From the NCBI RefSeq assembly GCF_003201935.1, contig NZ_QJJL01000001.1, forward strand, positions 855,417 to 919,416: a stretch of DNA of 64,000 bases, read 5' to 3'. This DNA comes from Loktanella sp. PT4BL (lineage in GTDB: Bacteria; Pseudomonadota; Alphaproteobacteria; Rhodobacterales; Rhodobacteraceae). Position 1 is the stretch's first letter, and each line of letters begins with the position of its first letter. The position numbers were made by a program, and so were the translations under genes. Below, piece by piece: positions 54,601 to 63,389 of the stretch. The notes under the pieces are model-generated. The model worked only from the letters and a program-made list of their open reading frames with translations, did not search any database and was not told where the DNA came from.

Positions 54601-54936
54601 CCCGAATTTTTCCAGCACGCCCATGTCGGCCAGCGCCAGCGAGGTGTTCAGGCCGGTCTGTCCGCCCATCGTCGGTAAGAGCGCGTCAGGGCGTTCTTTT
54701 TCGATGATTTTGGCGACAACTTCGGGGGTGATCGGTTCGATATAGGTCGCATCCGCCAGCCCCGGATCGGTCATGATTGTGGCGGGGTTGGAGTTGACCA
54801 GAATGACGCGGTAACCCTCTTCGCGCAGGGCCTTGCAGGCCTGGGCGCCGGAGTAGTCAAACTCGCATGCCTGTCCGATAATAATGGGGCCCGCGCCGAT
54901 GATCATGATCGACTGGATGTCGGTACGCTTTGGCAT
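51607..54936 (-). CDS. carB: Carbamoyl-phosphate synthase large subunit
   Basis: 1109 residues. Two ATP-grasp halves: the first begins [20 protein letters not shown] and contains [18 protein letters not shown]; the second begins [20 protein letters not shown] and contains [18 protein letters not shown]-terminal methylglyoxal-synthase-like regulatory domain ([20 protein letters not shown]) follows. It makes carbamoyl phosphate from glutamine, bicarbonate and ATP for arginine and pyrimidines. carA is not in the window. Confidence 0.96.
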   Translation of the reverse strand: MPKRTDIQSIMIIGAGPIIIGQACEFDYSGAQACKALREEGYRVILVNSNPATIMTDPGLADATYIEPITPEVVAKIIEKERPDALLPTMGGQTGLNTSLALADMGVLEKFGVEMIGAKREAIEMAEDRKLFREAMDRLGIENPKATIITAPEVNGKRDIKAGLQLAIDAIEYVGLPAIIRPAFTLGGTGGGVAYNREDYEYYCRTGMEASPVGQILVDESLLGWKEFEMEVVRDKADNAIIVCAIENVDPMGVHTGDSITVAPALTLTDKEYQIMRTHSINVLREIGVETGGSNVQWAVNPSDGRMVVIEMNPRVSRSSALASKATGFPIAKIAAKLAVGYTLDELDNDITGVTPASFEPTIDYVVTKIPRFAFEKFAGSEPHLTTAMKSVGEAMAIGRTFHESMQKALASMETGLTGFDEIDIPGAPDAAAITKALAKQTPDRIRVIAQAMRHGLSDDDIHAVTKFDPWFLARIREIMDAEADIRKNGLPVTEDGLRAVKMLGFTDARLGKLTGRTEDQVRRARRNLGVNAVFKRIDTCAAEFEAQTPYMYSTYESPVMGEAECEARPSDRKKVVILGGGPNRIGQGIEFDYCCCHACFALTDQGYETIMINCNPETVSTDYDTSDRLYFEPLTFEHVMEILRVEQDNGTLHGVIVQFGGQTPLKLANALNDAGIPILGTTPDSIDLAEDRERFQQLVQKLGLRQPHNGIASTDEEALAIAEGIGFPLVIRPSFVLGGRAMEIVRDMDHLRRYISDAVVVSGDSPVLLDSYLSGAVEVDVDCLSDGTATHVAGIMQHIEEAGVHSGDSACSLPPYSLSDAMITEIRDQTEKLAKALNVVGLMNIQFAIKDETVYLIEVNPRASRTVPFVAKATDSAIASIAARLMAGEPLSNFPLRAPYPASENPMDVLPMGDAFTLADPHTPWFSVKEAVLPFARFPGVDTILGPEMRSTGEVMGWDRSFPRAFLKAQMGAGTNLPTEGTVFISIKDMDKTADMIEAGKILLQLGFNIVATRGTAAWLSENQIDCEIVNKVYEGGLTIVDRLKDGHIALVFNTTEGAQAVEDSREIRAVALYDKIPYFTTAAASHAATLAMQAREEGDVGVRSLQG

Positions 54937-55059
54937 GGCAGTGCCCCCTATATCTGCAAATTGTCGTGGGTTATAGGGATGGCGACGCGGTGTGCAAGAG
55001 GCAGTTCAAATTTGTCGCCGATTTGATGCGCCGGATTGCGGAACGGGCCGTTTGATCTA

Positions 55060-55077
55060 TGTCAACAAAAATAGACA
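55060..55077. promoter_or_regulatory. PpsR/CrtJ box 1 upstream of bchE
   Basis: TGTCAACAAAAATAGACA, an exact match to TGTC-N10-GACA, the aerobic photosynthesis-gene repressor site. It ends 42 bp before bchE. Confidence 0.75.
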
Positions 55078-55085
55078 GCTAAATA

Positions 55086-55103
55086 TGTAAAGCTAGACTT
55101 ACA
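55086..55103. promoter_or_regulatory. PpsR/CrtJ box 2 upstream of bchE
   Basis: TGTAAAGCTAGACTTACA, TGT-N12-ACA. Only 8 bp separate it from box 1, the spacing that allows cooperative tetramer binding in known bch promoters. It ends 16 bp before the bchE start. Confidence 0.7.
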
Positions 55104-55119
55104 TAATAAGGAGCTGTCC

Positions 55120-56784
55120 ATGCGCATTCTGTTTGTTCACCCCAATTACCGCTCGGGTGGGGCCGAGATTGCGGGCAGCTGGCCGCCTGCCTGGGTTGCG
55201 TATCTCACAGGATCGCTCCGCCGTGTCGGGTTTGATGACATCCATTTCATCGACGCGATGACCAACGATCACAGCGATGAATTTCTGGCCGAGAAAATTG
55301 CGGCGTTGCAGCCCGATGTTATCGGGGTCACCGCCATCACGCCGTCGATCTATAAGGCCGAAGAGGTGCTGCGCATCGCGCAAGAGCATGCGCCCGGCGC
55401 TTTGCGTGTTTTGGGCGGGGTTCATGCGACGTTTATGTATAAGCAAGTGCTCTCCGAGGCGCCGTGGGTCGATGTGATCGTGCGGGGTGAGGGCGAGGAG
55501 ATCGTGACCGAGCTGATGTCTGCGGTGCGCGATGGCCGCTGGCCCGCCGAGAAGCGGAAGATCAAGGGGCTTGCGTTTATTGATGCGGACGAGATTGTCG
55601 CGACCCCTGCGGCAAGCACCGTCAAGGATCTGGACGGGATCGACCCTGACTGGACCATTCTGGAGTGGGAGAAATACATCTACATTCCGCTGAACACGCG
55701 CGTGGCTATTCCCAATATGGCGCGCGGCTGTCCCTTTACCTGTTCGTTCTGTAGCCAGTGGAAGTTCTGGCGTGATTACCGCGTGCGTGACCCCAAAAAG
55801 GTGGTCGACGAGATCGAGCGTCTGGTAAACGAACAGCAGGTGGGGTTCTTTATTCTTGCCGACGAAGAACCCACCATCAACCGCAAGAAATTTATCCAGT
55901 TCTGTGAGGAGCTGATCGCGCGGGGGCTGCCTGATAAGGTAAAATGGGGCATCAATACACGGGTGACGGACATCTATCGTGACCGCGAATTGCTGAAATT
56001 CTACCGCGAGGCGGGCTTGGTTCACGTCAGTCTGGGGACCGAGGCCGCAGCGCAGATGAAGCTGGACCAGTTCAACAAGGAAACCAAGGTCGAAGAGAAT
56101 AAAGAGGCCATCCGCCTGCTGCGCGAGGCCGATATTCTGGTCGAGGCGCAGTTTATTGTGGGGCTGGACAACGAGACGCCCGAGACCCTGAACGAGACCT
56201 ATAAGATGGCATGGGACTGGCAGCCGGATCTTGCCAACTGGGCGATGTACACGCCCTGGCCGTTCACGCCGCTGTTTCAGGAGTTGAAGGATCAGGTCGA
56301 GGTGTTCGACTTCAGCCGCTACAACTTTGTGACCCCGATCATGAAACCGGCAGCGATGACGCGCGGTGAATTGCTGGACGGTGTGATGAACAACTATCGC
56401 CGGTTCTATATGAAAAAGGCGCTGTTCCATTATCCTTGGCGCGGCACGGGATTCCGGCGGCGCTATCTGCTTGGATGTCTGAAGGCGTTCATGAAGGCGG
56501 GCTTTGCGCGGACCTTCTATGATCTGGGCAAGGTGGGCTATACGGGGCCGCAATCCAAGAAGAACCTTGATTTCCATTTCGATGAGACCCGCACGATTGC
56601 CGAGGCACAGATGGAGGATTGGGAGGCCAGCGCCGATAAGGCCGCGAGAGCAGCCGAGCGCCGTGCCGCGATCCGTGCGCAGGGCAAGGAAAGGGCTGCG
56701 GAACGTGCGGCCGATTTCAAGATGCCGAATGGTGCCCAGATTAAGGCCTGCGGCGGCGGGTCCGAACAAATGGAGGACGCCTGA
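55120..56784 (+). CDS. bchE: Mg-protoporphyrin IX monomethyl ester oxidative cyclase, anaerobic (BchE)
   Basis: 554 residues with AAGGAG before the ATG. An N-terminal B12-binding-like domain ([31 protein letters not shown]) precedes a radical-SAM core with CPFTCSFC (Cys204, Cys208, Cys211). The C-terminus has an alanine/arginine-rich helix and [11 protein letters not shown]. BchE forms the fifth ring of bacteriochlorophyll without oxygen, using water as oxygen source. Two tandem PpsR boxes upstream match redox/light control. bchJ follows after a 2-bp gap. The pair is here flanked by carB and aspS rather than other bch genes. Confidence 0.92.
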   Translation: MRILFVHPNYRSGGAEIAGSWPPAWVAYLTGSLRRVGFDDIHFIDAMTNDHSDEFLAEKIAALQPDVIGVTAITPSIYKAEEVLRIAQEHAPGALRVLGGVHATFMYKQVLSEAPWVDVIVRGEGEEIVTELMSAVRDGRWPAEKRKIKGLAFIDADEIVATPAASTVKDLDGIDPDWTILEWEKYIYIPLNTRVAIPNMARGCPFTCSFCSQWKFWRDYRVRDPKKVVDEIERLVNEQQVGFFILADEEPTINRKKFIQFCEELIARGLPDKVKWGINTRVTDIYRDRELLKFYREAGLVHVSLGTEAAAQMKLDQFNKETKVEENKEAIRLLREADILVEAQFIVGLDNETPETLNETYKMAWDWQPDLANWAMYTPWPFTPLFQELKDQVEVFDFSRYNFVTPIMKPAAMTRGELLDGVMNNYRRFYMKKALFHYPWRGTGFRRRYLLGCLKAFMKAGFARTFYDLGKVGYTGPQSKKNLDFHFDETRTIAEAQMEDWEASADKAARAAERRAAIRAQGKERAAERAADFKMPNGAQIKACGGGSEQMEDA

Positions 56785-56786
56785 CG

Positions 56787-57367
56787 ATGCCAATCGCGGT
56801 GCGGGCCTGATCGGGCCGAACGCGATCCTGCAACTGTTGCCCGTGCTGGAACGCGCCGGTGGCCAGCCTTTGCGTGATCAGGTGATGGCCGCTGCAGGGG
56901 TGTTTGCGCCGCCAAGCGATGAGGGAATGATGCCGGAGGGGCCTGCCGCGCGCATGCATCAGGCCCTGCGCGCGATCGAACCGGAAATGGCCCCGTCGCT
57001 GGCCTGGGCCGCCGGTGAGCGGACGGCGCGCTATATTATGGCGCGGCGCATTCCGAAACCTGCGCAGCTGTTGTTGCGGGTTCTGCCCGCTGCGCTGGCT
57101 GGGCCGGTCCTGTCAAAGGCGATTGCGCAACATGCATGGACCTTTGCGGGGTCAGGTGAATTTGCGGTGACGGGTCCTTTGGTTTTCGAGATCAGGGACA
57201 ATCCCATCGTGCGCGGGGAAGTCAGTGAAACGCCGCTGTGCCATTGGCATGCTGCGGTCTTCGAGACGCTTTTTCGCAGCTTGGTGGACCCGCGTCTGCG
57301 CTGTGTCGAGGAAAGCTGTTGTGCGACGGGTGCGCCTGCGTGCCGGTTTGTTCTGAACCGGGGCTAG
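56787..57367 (+). CDS. bchJ: 4-vinyl reductase-like protein BchJ, probable 1-base frameshift at the start
   Basis: The coding frame from ~56790 to 57367 encodes GLIGPNAILQLLPVLERAGG and a V4R domain with HWHAAVFETLFRSLVDPRLR, then CCATGAPACRFVLNRG, matching BchJ. The only well-placed start, ATG at 56787 (GGAGG nine bases upstream), is out of frame and would end after MPIAVRA. If one C were restored at 56790 (CC to CCC), the peptide would begin MPNRGAGLIGPN and run 193 residues. An in-frame ATG at 56729 lies inside bchE and gives an unlikely N-terminus. Either a natural frameshift or a sequencing error. BchJ has a reported role in bacteriochlorophyll synthesis. Confidence 0.7.
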
Positions 57368-57406
57368 GGTCAGGCACCTTGATACCAAAATTCGGCGCAT
57401 TTTGGT

Positions 57407-57440
57407 GCCTCCGGCGGGAGTTTTTCTTGCAAGATGATGA
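57407..57440 (+). repeat. Short intergenic repeat, copy 2
   Basis: GCCTCCGGCGGGAGTTTTTC, then TTGCAAGATGATGA, a near copy of 48237-48268 with a longer T-run after the hairpin, which would make it a better terminator for bchJ. It lies 39 bp past that gene's stop. Confidence 0.55.
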
Positions 57441-57520
57441 GGAACGGTTGACTTCATCCGGGCAAAGGGGTGTATCGGGCCGACCAACCGCACCGTCCTA
57501 ATGCCTTGAGGAATTGACCC

Positions 57521-59374
57521 ATGCACGCCTATCGCAGCCATACCTGTGCCGATCTGACCGCCGCTAATGTCGGGGAAACTGTCCGCCTGTCGGGCTGGGT
57601 CAATCGTGTGCGCGACCACGGGGGCATCTTGTTCATTGATTTGCGTGATCACTATGGCATCACGCAGGTGCTTTGTGATCCGGATTCGGCGGCTTTTGCC
57701 GATGTGGAAAAGGTGCGGTCCGAGTGGTGTATCCGCATTGATGGCGAGGTAAAGGCGCGTGATCCCGAGCTGGTGAACCCCAAGCTGCCCACCGGCGAGG
57801 TCGAGGTGTTTATCCGCGCGATTGAGGTGCTGGGTGCGGCCAAGGAATTGCCGCTGATGGTGTTTGGCGATCAGGAATATCCTGAGGAAACCCGCCTGAA
57901 GTACCGCTATCTGGACCTGCGCCGCGAGGCGATGCAGCACAACATGAAGCTGCGGACCGACGTTGTGGCGTCGATGCGGCGCCGGATGTGGGATAGTGGG
58001 TTCCGCGAGTACCAGACACCGATCATCACCGCGTCGTCCCCTGAGGGTGCGCGCGATTTTCTGGTCCCGTCGCGCCTGCACCCCGGTAAATTCTATGCCC
58101 TGCCGCAGGCTCCCCAGCAGTTCAAGCAGCTGATCATGGTGTCGGGCTATGACAAGTATTTCCAGATTGCGCCGTGTTTCCGCGACGAAGACCCGCGCGC
58201 AGACCGGTCGCCCACGGATTTTTACCAGCTTGATCTGGAGATGTCCTTTGTCGAGCAGCAGGATGTCTTTGACACGATCCAGCCTGTGCTGACGGGCATT
58301 TTTGAGGAATTCGGCGGGGGCCGGAAGGTTGACCAGACGTGGGAGCAGATCAGCTATCGTGATGCCGCCCTGTGGTATGGCACCGACAAGCCTGACCTGC
58401 GTAACCCGATCAAGATGCAGGTGGTCTCCGAGCATTTTGCAGGATCCGGTTTTGCGATCTTTGCCAAACTGCTGGAGCAGGAAGGCACCGAGGTGCGTGC
58501 TATTCCTGCACCGACAGGTGGCTCGCGCAAATTCTGTGACCGCATGAATGCCTTTGCCCAGAAAGAGGGTTTGCCCGGGATGGGCTATATCTTCTGGCGC
58601 GAAAAGACCGCTGATGCGGTGGCGCAAGAGCTGGGGATTTCTGTGAAAGAGGCGCAGGCCAAGCTGAATTCCGGCGAGATTGAAGGTGGCATGGAAGCGG
58701 CTGGACCTTTGGCCAAGAACATCGGGCCGGAGCGGACCGAGGCGATCCGCCAGCAGTTGGGCCTTGGGCTTGGTGATGCGGCGTTCTTCCTTGGTGGCAA
58801 GCCGAAAGCGTTTGAAGGCGTAGCAGGCAAGGCGCGCACTGTTATCGGTGATGAGCTGGGCCTGACGGATCAGGACCGTTTTGCATTCGCATGGATCGTG
58901 GATTTCCCGATCTACGAGCAGGACGAAGAGACCGGCAAGATTGATTTCGAACATAACCCCTTCTCGATGCCGCAAGGCGGGATGGAGGCGCTCGAGGGTG
59001 ATCCGCTCAAGGTGCTCGGATACCAGTATGATCTGGCCTGCAACGGTTATGAGCTGGTGTCCGGTGCGATCCGGAACCACCGCCCCGAGATCATGTTCAA
59101 GGCGTTTGAACTGGCCGGATATGGCAAGGACGAAGTTGAAAAGCGCTTTGGCGGCATGGTCAACGCTTTCCAATATGGCGCGCCGCCCCACGGGGGCTGT
59201 GCCGCGGGGATCGACCGGATCGTGATGTTGCTGGCGAATGCGTCGAACATCCGTGAAGTGATCATGTTCCCGATGAACCAGCGCGCCGAAGACCTGATGA
59301 TGGGCGCGCCGAGCGAGCCACAGAACGAGCAGTTGCGCGAATTGCGTCTGCGTGTTCTGCCACCCGAAAGCTAG
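57521..59374 (+). CDS. aspS: Aspartyl-tRNA synthetase
   Basis: 617 residues. Class II synthetase: N-terminal OB domain ([20 protein letters not shown]), motif 2 [20 protein letters not shown] followed by LEMSFV, bacterial GAD insertion domain, and motif 3 [20 protein letters not shown] little longer than the ~590-residue norm. GAGG lies ten bases before the ATG. Whether it also charges Asn-tRNA cannot be told from what is visible; no gatCAB genes are in the window. Confidence 0.95.
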   Translation: MHAYRSHTCADLTAANVGETVRLSGWVNRVRDHGGILFIDLRDHYGITQVLCDPDSAAFADVEKVRSEWCIRIDGEVKARDPELVNPKLPTGEVEVFIRAIEVLGAAKELPLMVFGDQEYPEETRLKYRYLDLRREAMQHNMKLRTDVVASMRRRMWDSGFREYQTPIITASSPEGARDFLVPSRLHPGKFYALPQAPQQFKQLIMVSGYDKYFQIAPCFRDEDPRADRSPTDFYQLDLEMSFVEQQDVFDTIQPVLTGIFEEFGGGRKVDQTWEQISYRDAALWYGTDKPDLRNPIKMQVVSEHFAGSGFAIFAKLLEQEGTEVRAIPAPTGGSRKFCDRMNAFAQKEGLPGMGYIFWREKTADAVAQELGISVKEAQAKLNSGEIEGGMEAAGPLAKNIGPERTEAIRQQLGLGLGDAAFFLGGKPKAFEGVAGKARTVIGDELGLTDQDRFAFAWIVDFPIYEQDEETGKIDFEHNPFSMPQGGMEALEGDPLKVLGYQYDLACNGYELVSGAIRNHRPEIMFKAFELAGYGKDEVEKRFGGMVNAFQYGAPPHGGCAAGIDRIVMLLANASNIREVIMFPMNQRAEDLMMGAPSEPQNEQLRELRLRVLPPES

Positions 59375-59384
59375 ACTACTGTCG

Positions 59385-60098
59385 CTAGAGCGGCCCGCCT
59401 GCGGCGAGCCGTGTCTGCACCAGCTGTGACAGGGCTATGACGCCGGGCCCCGCGTTCTGGCCGGCGCGTCGCAGCCGGATCAGGTTTGTGACAGCAGCGT
59501 CGAGGTCATGATCCTTGGCGCTGCGTGCCACGCCGCCAAGAAACTGTGTGATATAATCCAGCGTGTCATCTTCGTCCGTGTCGTCAAGCACCTGCGCGAT
59601 ATGATGCAGGTCGTCGCGATAGGCGACCAGATCGGGCCGGATCGTTTCATCGGATACCGCGCGGGGGGTTGCGGGTTGCCGTTCCTTGGGCAGGTTTTCC
59701 AGAATTGCGGTCTGAAATCCCAGCAGGCTGTCGACCGGTTTGGCGACAAAGCCGTCGGCACCTGCGGCGATCACATCATGCGCGTGATCATCACCGCTCA
59801 TCCCCAAGAGCACCTCGATCCGCGGGGTTGCTGCGGCCAGCATCCGCAGCAGTGACAGCCCCGACCCGTCGGGCAGGCCCACATCGACCAAAAGCACGTT
59901 GGGCCGGTAGATCGCCAGATGGCGCCGCGCATTTTCCAGACTGTCAGCGCGCCTGAGCCGCGCGCCCGAACGCAGGCACATCAGGCGGATCGCCTCGCTT
60001 GCGAAGCGACTGTCTTCGACCACAAGAACGGTCAGCCCCAGCAGCGGGCGGCGTGCGGTGGGCGCACGGGTAAACATCAGTTCATCAAGCGTTGCCAT
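59385..60098 (-). CDS. Response-regulator receiver protein
   Basis: 237 residues from the ATG at 60098, with GAAGGGAAG upstream. The receiver domain starts LTVLVVEDSRFASEAIRLMC; phospho-acceptor Asp is in NVLLVDVGLPDGSGLSLLRM, followed by GADGFVAKPVD with the conserved Lys. The C-terminal ~90 residues are helical (Hpt- or dimer-like) without a DNA-binding motif. Its kinase is not nearby. Convergent with aspS. Confidence 0.85.
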   Translation of the reverse strand: MATLDELMFTRAPTARRPLLGLTVLVVEDSRFASEAIRLMCLRSGARLRRADSLENARRHLAIYRPNVLLVDVGLPDGSGLSLLRMLAAATPRIEVLLGMSGDDHAHDVIAAGADGFVAKPVDSLLGFQTAILENLPKERQPATPRAVSDETIRPDLVAYRDDLHHIAQVLDDTDEDDTLDYITQFLGGVARSAKDHDLDAAVTNLIRLRRAGQNAGPGVIALSQLVQTRLAAGGPL

Positions 60099-60223
60099 CT
60101 GATTCTTCCCTTCGTTGCAGCTCCCACATTCAAAGCAGCACAAGGTGAAGAGGTGATTAACCGCATCGTCCGTTGCACACGACGTTTGCACGCGCCATAA
60201 AGTGCAAAAGAGGAGAGACCCGC

Positions 60224-60628
60224 ATGATTGGCCGTCTGAACCATGTTGCAATAGCCGTGCCTGATCTGGAGGCCGCAAGCGCGCAGTACCGCACCATGCT
60301 GGGGGCTGACGTGGGCGCGCCGCAGGATGAGCCGGATCACGGTGTGACAGTTGTTTTCATCAACCTGCCCAATACCAAGATCGAGCTGCTCTATCCGCTT
60401 GGTGAAGGCTCGCCCATTCAGGGCTTTCTCGACAAGAACCCCTCGGGCGGCATTCACCATGTCTGCTATGAGGTGGACGATATTCTTGCGGCCCGTGATC
60501 ATCTGCTGGCCGAAGGTGCGCGCGTGCTGGGTGGCGGTGAACCCAAGATCGGGGCGCATGGCAAGCCGGTGCTTTTCTTGCACCCCAAGGATTTCAATGG
60601 CTGTCTGATCGAGCTTGAGCAGGTTTAG
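60224..60628 (+). CDS. mce: Methylmalonyl-CoA epimerase
   Basis: 134 residues from the ATG at 60224 with AGGAGAG upstream. Glyoxalase/VOC fold of two beta-alpha-beta-beta-beta units: LNHVAIAVPDLEAASAQYRT, GGIHHVCYEVDDI and LFLHPKDFNGCLIELEQ supply the His and Glu metal ligands. Interconverts methylmalonyl-CoA stereoisomers in propionate use. Confidence 0.9.
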   Translation: MIGRLNHVAIAVPDLEAASAQYRTMLGADVGAPQDEPDHGVTVVFINLPNTKIELLYPLGEGSPIQGFLDKNPSGGIHHVCYEVDDILAARDHLLAEGARVLGGGEPKIGAHGKPVLFLHPKDFNGCLIELEQV

Positions 60629-60692
60629 CCCCTTGTCCTGACGCGCAATCGGCGTATCTGAAGGATAGCCACGCTACATAAGGAATATCGTT

Positions 60693-60980
60693 TTGGGTCC
60701 CGTATCCGGTCTTGTTTTGCTTGCAGTCATTTGGACGGTTGTTTTCTTTATCGTCCTGCCGCTGCGTCTTGAAACCCAAGGCGAGGCCGGTGAGATCGTG
60801 CCGGGGACGCATGCGTCGTCACCTGCGAATTTCAGTTTCAAGCGCAAGGCGCGGATCACCACGATGTGGGCTGTACCGATCTGGATTGTGATCGCGGGCA
60901 CGATCCTGTCGGGGGCTGTGTCGGTCCGCGACATCGACTGGTTCGAGCGGATGTCGACCCCCGAGGTCAGTCGCGACTGA
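60693..60980 (+). CDS. DUF1467 family membrane protein
   Basis: 95 residues from a TTG start with AAGGA about nine bases upstream. Two membrane helices (VSGLVLLAVIWTVVFFIVLP and TTMWAVPIWIVIAGTILSG) around a short conserved loop with RLETQGEAGEIVPGTHASSP. Typical small protein next to mce in Rhodobacteraceae; function unknown. Confidence 0.8.
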   Translation: MGPVSGLVLLAVIWTVVFFIVLPLRLETQGEAGEIVPGTHASSPANFSFKRKARITTMWAVPIWIVIAGTILSGAVSVRDIDWFERMSTPEVSRD

Positions 60981-61656
60981 CGGCGTGATAGAGGTGGGTG
61001 AAGGTCGCGGCACCCAATATCGGAATCACCAGATTGATCAGCGGAAATGAGAGCGGGACGGCCATCAGGCAGCCTGCGAGCCAGATTTTCGCTTGGTGTT
61101 CCTTGCGCAACGCTTTGGCGCGGACCCGTCCGACACGGCGCATGGCAGCGAGTGTGAAATATTCGCGGCCCAAGAGGAACCCGTTCAGCGCGTAGAAGAT
61201 AAAGAGCGCGGCAAAGGGAAACAGCCCGTAGAGGATGAAGGCAAAGAGGTTTGCCACGATCAGCACACCCATGAAATTCACGCTGTCGCGCAGCCCGTCC
61301 CAGAAGGTGACATGGGGGACCGCGGGAAGTGTGGGGAAGTGTTTGTCCTCGACTGCCTGCGCGACCTCATCCAGAAAGAGTGACGTGATGGCAGAAGCCA
61401 CCGGCACCATCAGGAAGATCGACATCACGATGATCAGCCCGAGCGCCCCCCAGCTGAGCAGATCGCCGATCCATGTGACTTCGCCAACGCCGGGCAGGGT
61501 GATCGGGGCTGCGGTCAGCCATTCGATCAGCCACAGAAGGCCCGCGTAAAGGCCCACCAGCAAAGCGATTGTTAGGCCGATCCCGCGCCACAGGACGCTG
61601 CGAAAGCGGGGGTCGGGCAGTTGGGCAAGGGCCTTGAGGAAAGACGCAAGGATCAT
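60967..61656 (-). CDS. EI24-domain membrane protein (CysZ-like)
   Basis: 229 residues from the ATG at 61656, which overlaps the nitroreductase stop (ATGA). Four or more hydrophobic segments including RGIGLTIALLVGLYAGLLWL, SWGALGLIIVMSIFLMVPVA and NLFAFILYGLFPFAALFIFY, plus the FLLGREYFTLAAMRR motif of the EI24 family. CysZ members take up sulfate, but this branch is uncharacterised. Its end overlaps DUF1467 by 14 bases in convergent orientation. Confidence 0.75.
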   Translation of the reverse strand: MILASFLKALAQLPDPRFRSVLWRGIGLTIALLVGLYAGLLWLIEWLTAAPITLPGVGEVTWIGDLLSWGALGLIIVMSIFLMVPVASAITSLFLDEVAQAVEDKHFPTLPAVPHVTFWDGLRDSVNFMGVLIVANLFAFILYGLFPFAALFIFYALNGFLLGREYFTLAAMRRVGRVRAKALRKEHQAKIWLAGCLMAVPLSFPLINLVIPILGAATFTHLYHAVSRD

Positions 61657-62231
61657 GTATCGGCCCATGTGGTAATGGCCGTGAGGTCGGGGCGGGGGCG
61701 TTCCGGCGGGGCGCTGGTTTCGGTGCCAAGGTGGATGAAACCGGCCACGGTTTCATGGGGTGCAAGCCCGAGGCCTTCGGTCACGAAGGTTTCATCATGG
61801 CTCGCCCAGCCCGAGAGCCAGTTCGCGCCCCAACCCGCCGCAAGGCCCGCGTTGACCAGTGCGAGGCAGACGGCACCGGCGGAATAGACCTGTTCGATAT
61901 GGGGGATTTTCTCGCTGGGTTTGGGGCTGCAGATCACCGCAACTGCAAGGTCGGCATTGGCGAACTGGTCCTGCGCCTTGGTGATCTTTTCAGGGTCGAT
62001 GCCAAGTGCTGTGCCGCGCGTGGGCACCAAAGCGGCCAGTCGCGCAAGGGCCGGTTTGGCCAGAACGATAAAGCGCCAGGGTTCCAGTTTCCCATGATCG
62101 GGTGTGCGCGCGGCAGCCGTCAGCAGGGTTTCCAGCGTGGCACGGTCCGGCACCGGCGTTGTCAGCGTCTTGGCTGGGCGCGACCTGCGGGTGAGAAGAA
62201 ATTCGAGAGCGGCTTGGTTGCGGTCTGGCAT
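61653..62231 (-). CDS. Nitroreductase family protein (YdjA-like)
   Basis: 192 residues. FMN-binding fold: LLTRRSRPAKTLTTPVPDRA near the start, AAARTPDHGKLEPWRFIVL, YSAGAVCLALVNAGLAAGWG and the C-terminal GLGLAPHETVAGFIHLGTET. NAD(P)H-dependent reduction of unknown substrate. Cotranscribed with the EI24 protein. Confidence 0.85.
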   Translation of the reverse strand: MPDRNQAALEFLLTRRSRPAKTLTTPVPDRATLETLLTAAARTPDHGKLEPWRFIVLAKPALARLAALVPTRGTALGIDPEKITKAQDQFANADLAVAVICSPKPSEKIPHIEQVYSAGAVCLALVNAGLAAGWGANWLSGWASHDETFVTEGLGLAPHETVAGFIHLGTETSAPPERPRPDLTAITTWADT

Positions 62232-62662
62232 CGGTGTTCCTGTATTTTCTGTGTGCTACAGATATGAAGGCAGGGGCCGCGTGGCAACAGGGGGGCGGTT
62301 GATAGCAATTCGCGCGCTTCAGACATTGGATGGCTCTGTGGCCAGCGCTCTGAAAGGGTCCGATCCGGCAGGCTGGACTTTGACGTAAATTTCAGAGAAT
62401 GGCGGCTTTGCGCCCATGTTAACCGTCGTCTGCCCTTAAACCAACGTCTCTCGGCAGTTGTGGAAACCTGTCGCAGGATGACCTCGTAGCGGAATTGAAA
62501 CAGCACATCTTTCCCATCAAGAACCTGTGGGTTTAGTCCGAACTAGGGACCATGCGCCGGAACAGCAAAGAAAGCCCCCCGCCGTCATGGCCGAAAAAAA
62601 AGGCGCAATCTTTTGAAGGGAAGCGGGCTCTGTAGTCTTTTGGAACCGGAGCCTTCTCGCGA
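62232..62662. other. Intergenic region, no gene recognised
   Basis: 431 bp between two minus-strand genes. It contains an 8-T run on the minus strand (62593-62600) without a convincing stem, and would hold the nitroreductase promoter. No RNA gene or repeat stands out. Confidence 0.5.
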
Positions 62663-63061
62663 TTACTCTTCCTGAATTGATTGCAGATAGTAAACAAGAG
62701 AGAGGATTCGTCCACGTGCGACCATTTCTGCGGTCTCCCCACGTTCGCTGGACGCTGCGGCTATGTAGCGATCCCCCCAGAGCGGCATCTCGTTTCCGTG
62801 CATAGGTATCACATTTCGCCTGTCGACCATGAAAACCGTGTATTCAAACGGAAACTCTCCGTCGTGTCGGGCGGCAAGACCCGTAAGATCAGGAGTTTCG
62901 ATTTTCAACAGCGCCGCCAGTGGCCCGTCGCCTTTCCCCGACTCACCATGGCACCCAGAGCAGGCGACCATATATTCATTTTCACCGACTTCATCCGCTG
63001 CAACGGGCTGCGCTCCAAAAAAACTGGCAAGAATAGCCGCTACAAGACCAATCTTCTTCAT
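62663..63061 (-). CDS. Secreted c-type cytochrome
   Basis: 132 residues from the ATG at 63061. Signal peptide (KKIGLVAAILASFFGAQPVA), then the single haem motif C-S-G-C-H (Cys34, Cys37, His38). Possible distal Met ligands are in MHGNEMPLWGDRY. Small periplasmic electron carrier; partner unknown. Confidence 0.88.
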   Translation of the reverse strand: MKKIGLVAAILASFFGAQPVAADEVGENEYMVACSGCHGESGKGDGPLAALLKIETPDLTGLAARHDGEFPFEYTVFMVDRRNVIPMHGNEMPLWGDRYIAAASSERGETAEMVARGRILSLVYYLQSIQEE

Positions 63062-63389
63062 TGTAGTATCCTCCATTCATAGAGGCCGGTCCCTCTTGGC
63101 CCCGAGGGGAGTATCAGGCCATTTGCGATTGTGAGGATTGACTAAAGTCAAACGTTCACGAACGGGGTGAATAGGTTCTTCGCACCCCGCATTCCATCGC
63201 GCCAAAGGAAAACGGATCATAAGCTAAGATGTCCGGATAATTTACGGAGCTAAGCGAAGGGCCGTTTCGTCCCGCAGAGCGGACCTTTGCGCAAACTGCG
63301 CAAGGGTCGGGTTCGTGTGACAGGTGCTTGGCTCTTGACTTGATTTCGCCTGCGTAGCGCTGGGCACGCAACAGTTTTAAGGCAATTCC
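63062..63389. other. Intergenic region, no gene recognised
   Basis: 328 bp between the cytochrome gene and the histone-deacetylase-family gene, both on the minus strand. The cytochrome promoter should lie here. I see no clear terminator, repeat or small gene. Confidence 0.5.

Noticed and set aside
55099..56793. Long minus-strand frame opposite bchE
   Set aside because: bchE has radical-SAM Cys, start site and PpsR boxes on the plus strand; the opposite frame lacks recognisable domains.
57152..59191. 679-codon frame antisense to aspS
   Set aside because: Shadow of the aspS codon pattern; no start context and no domains.
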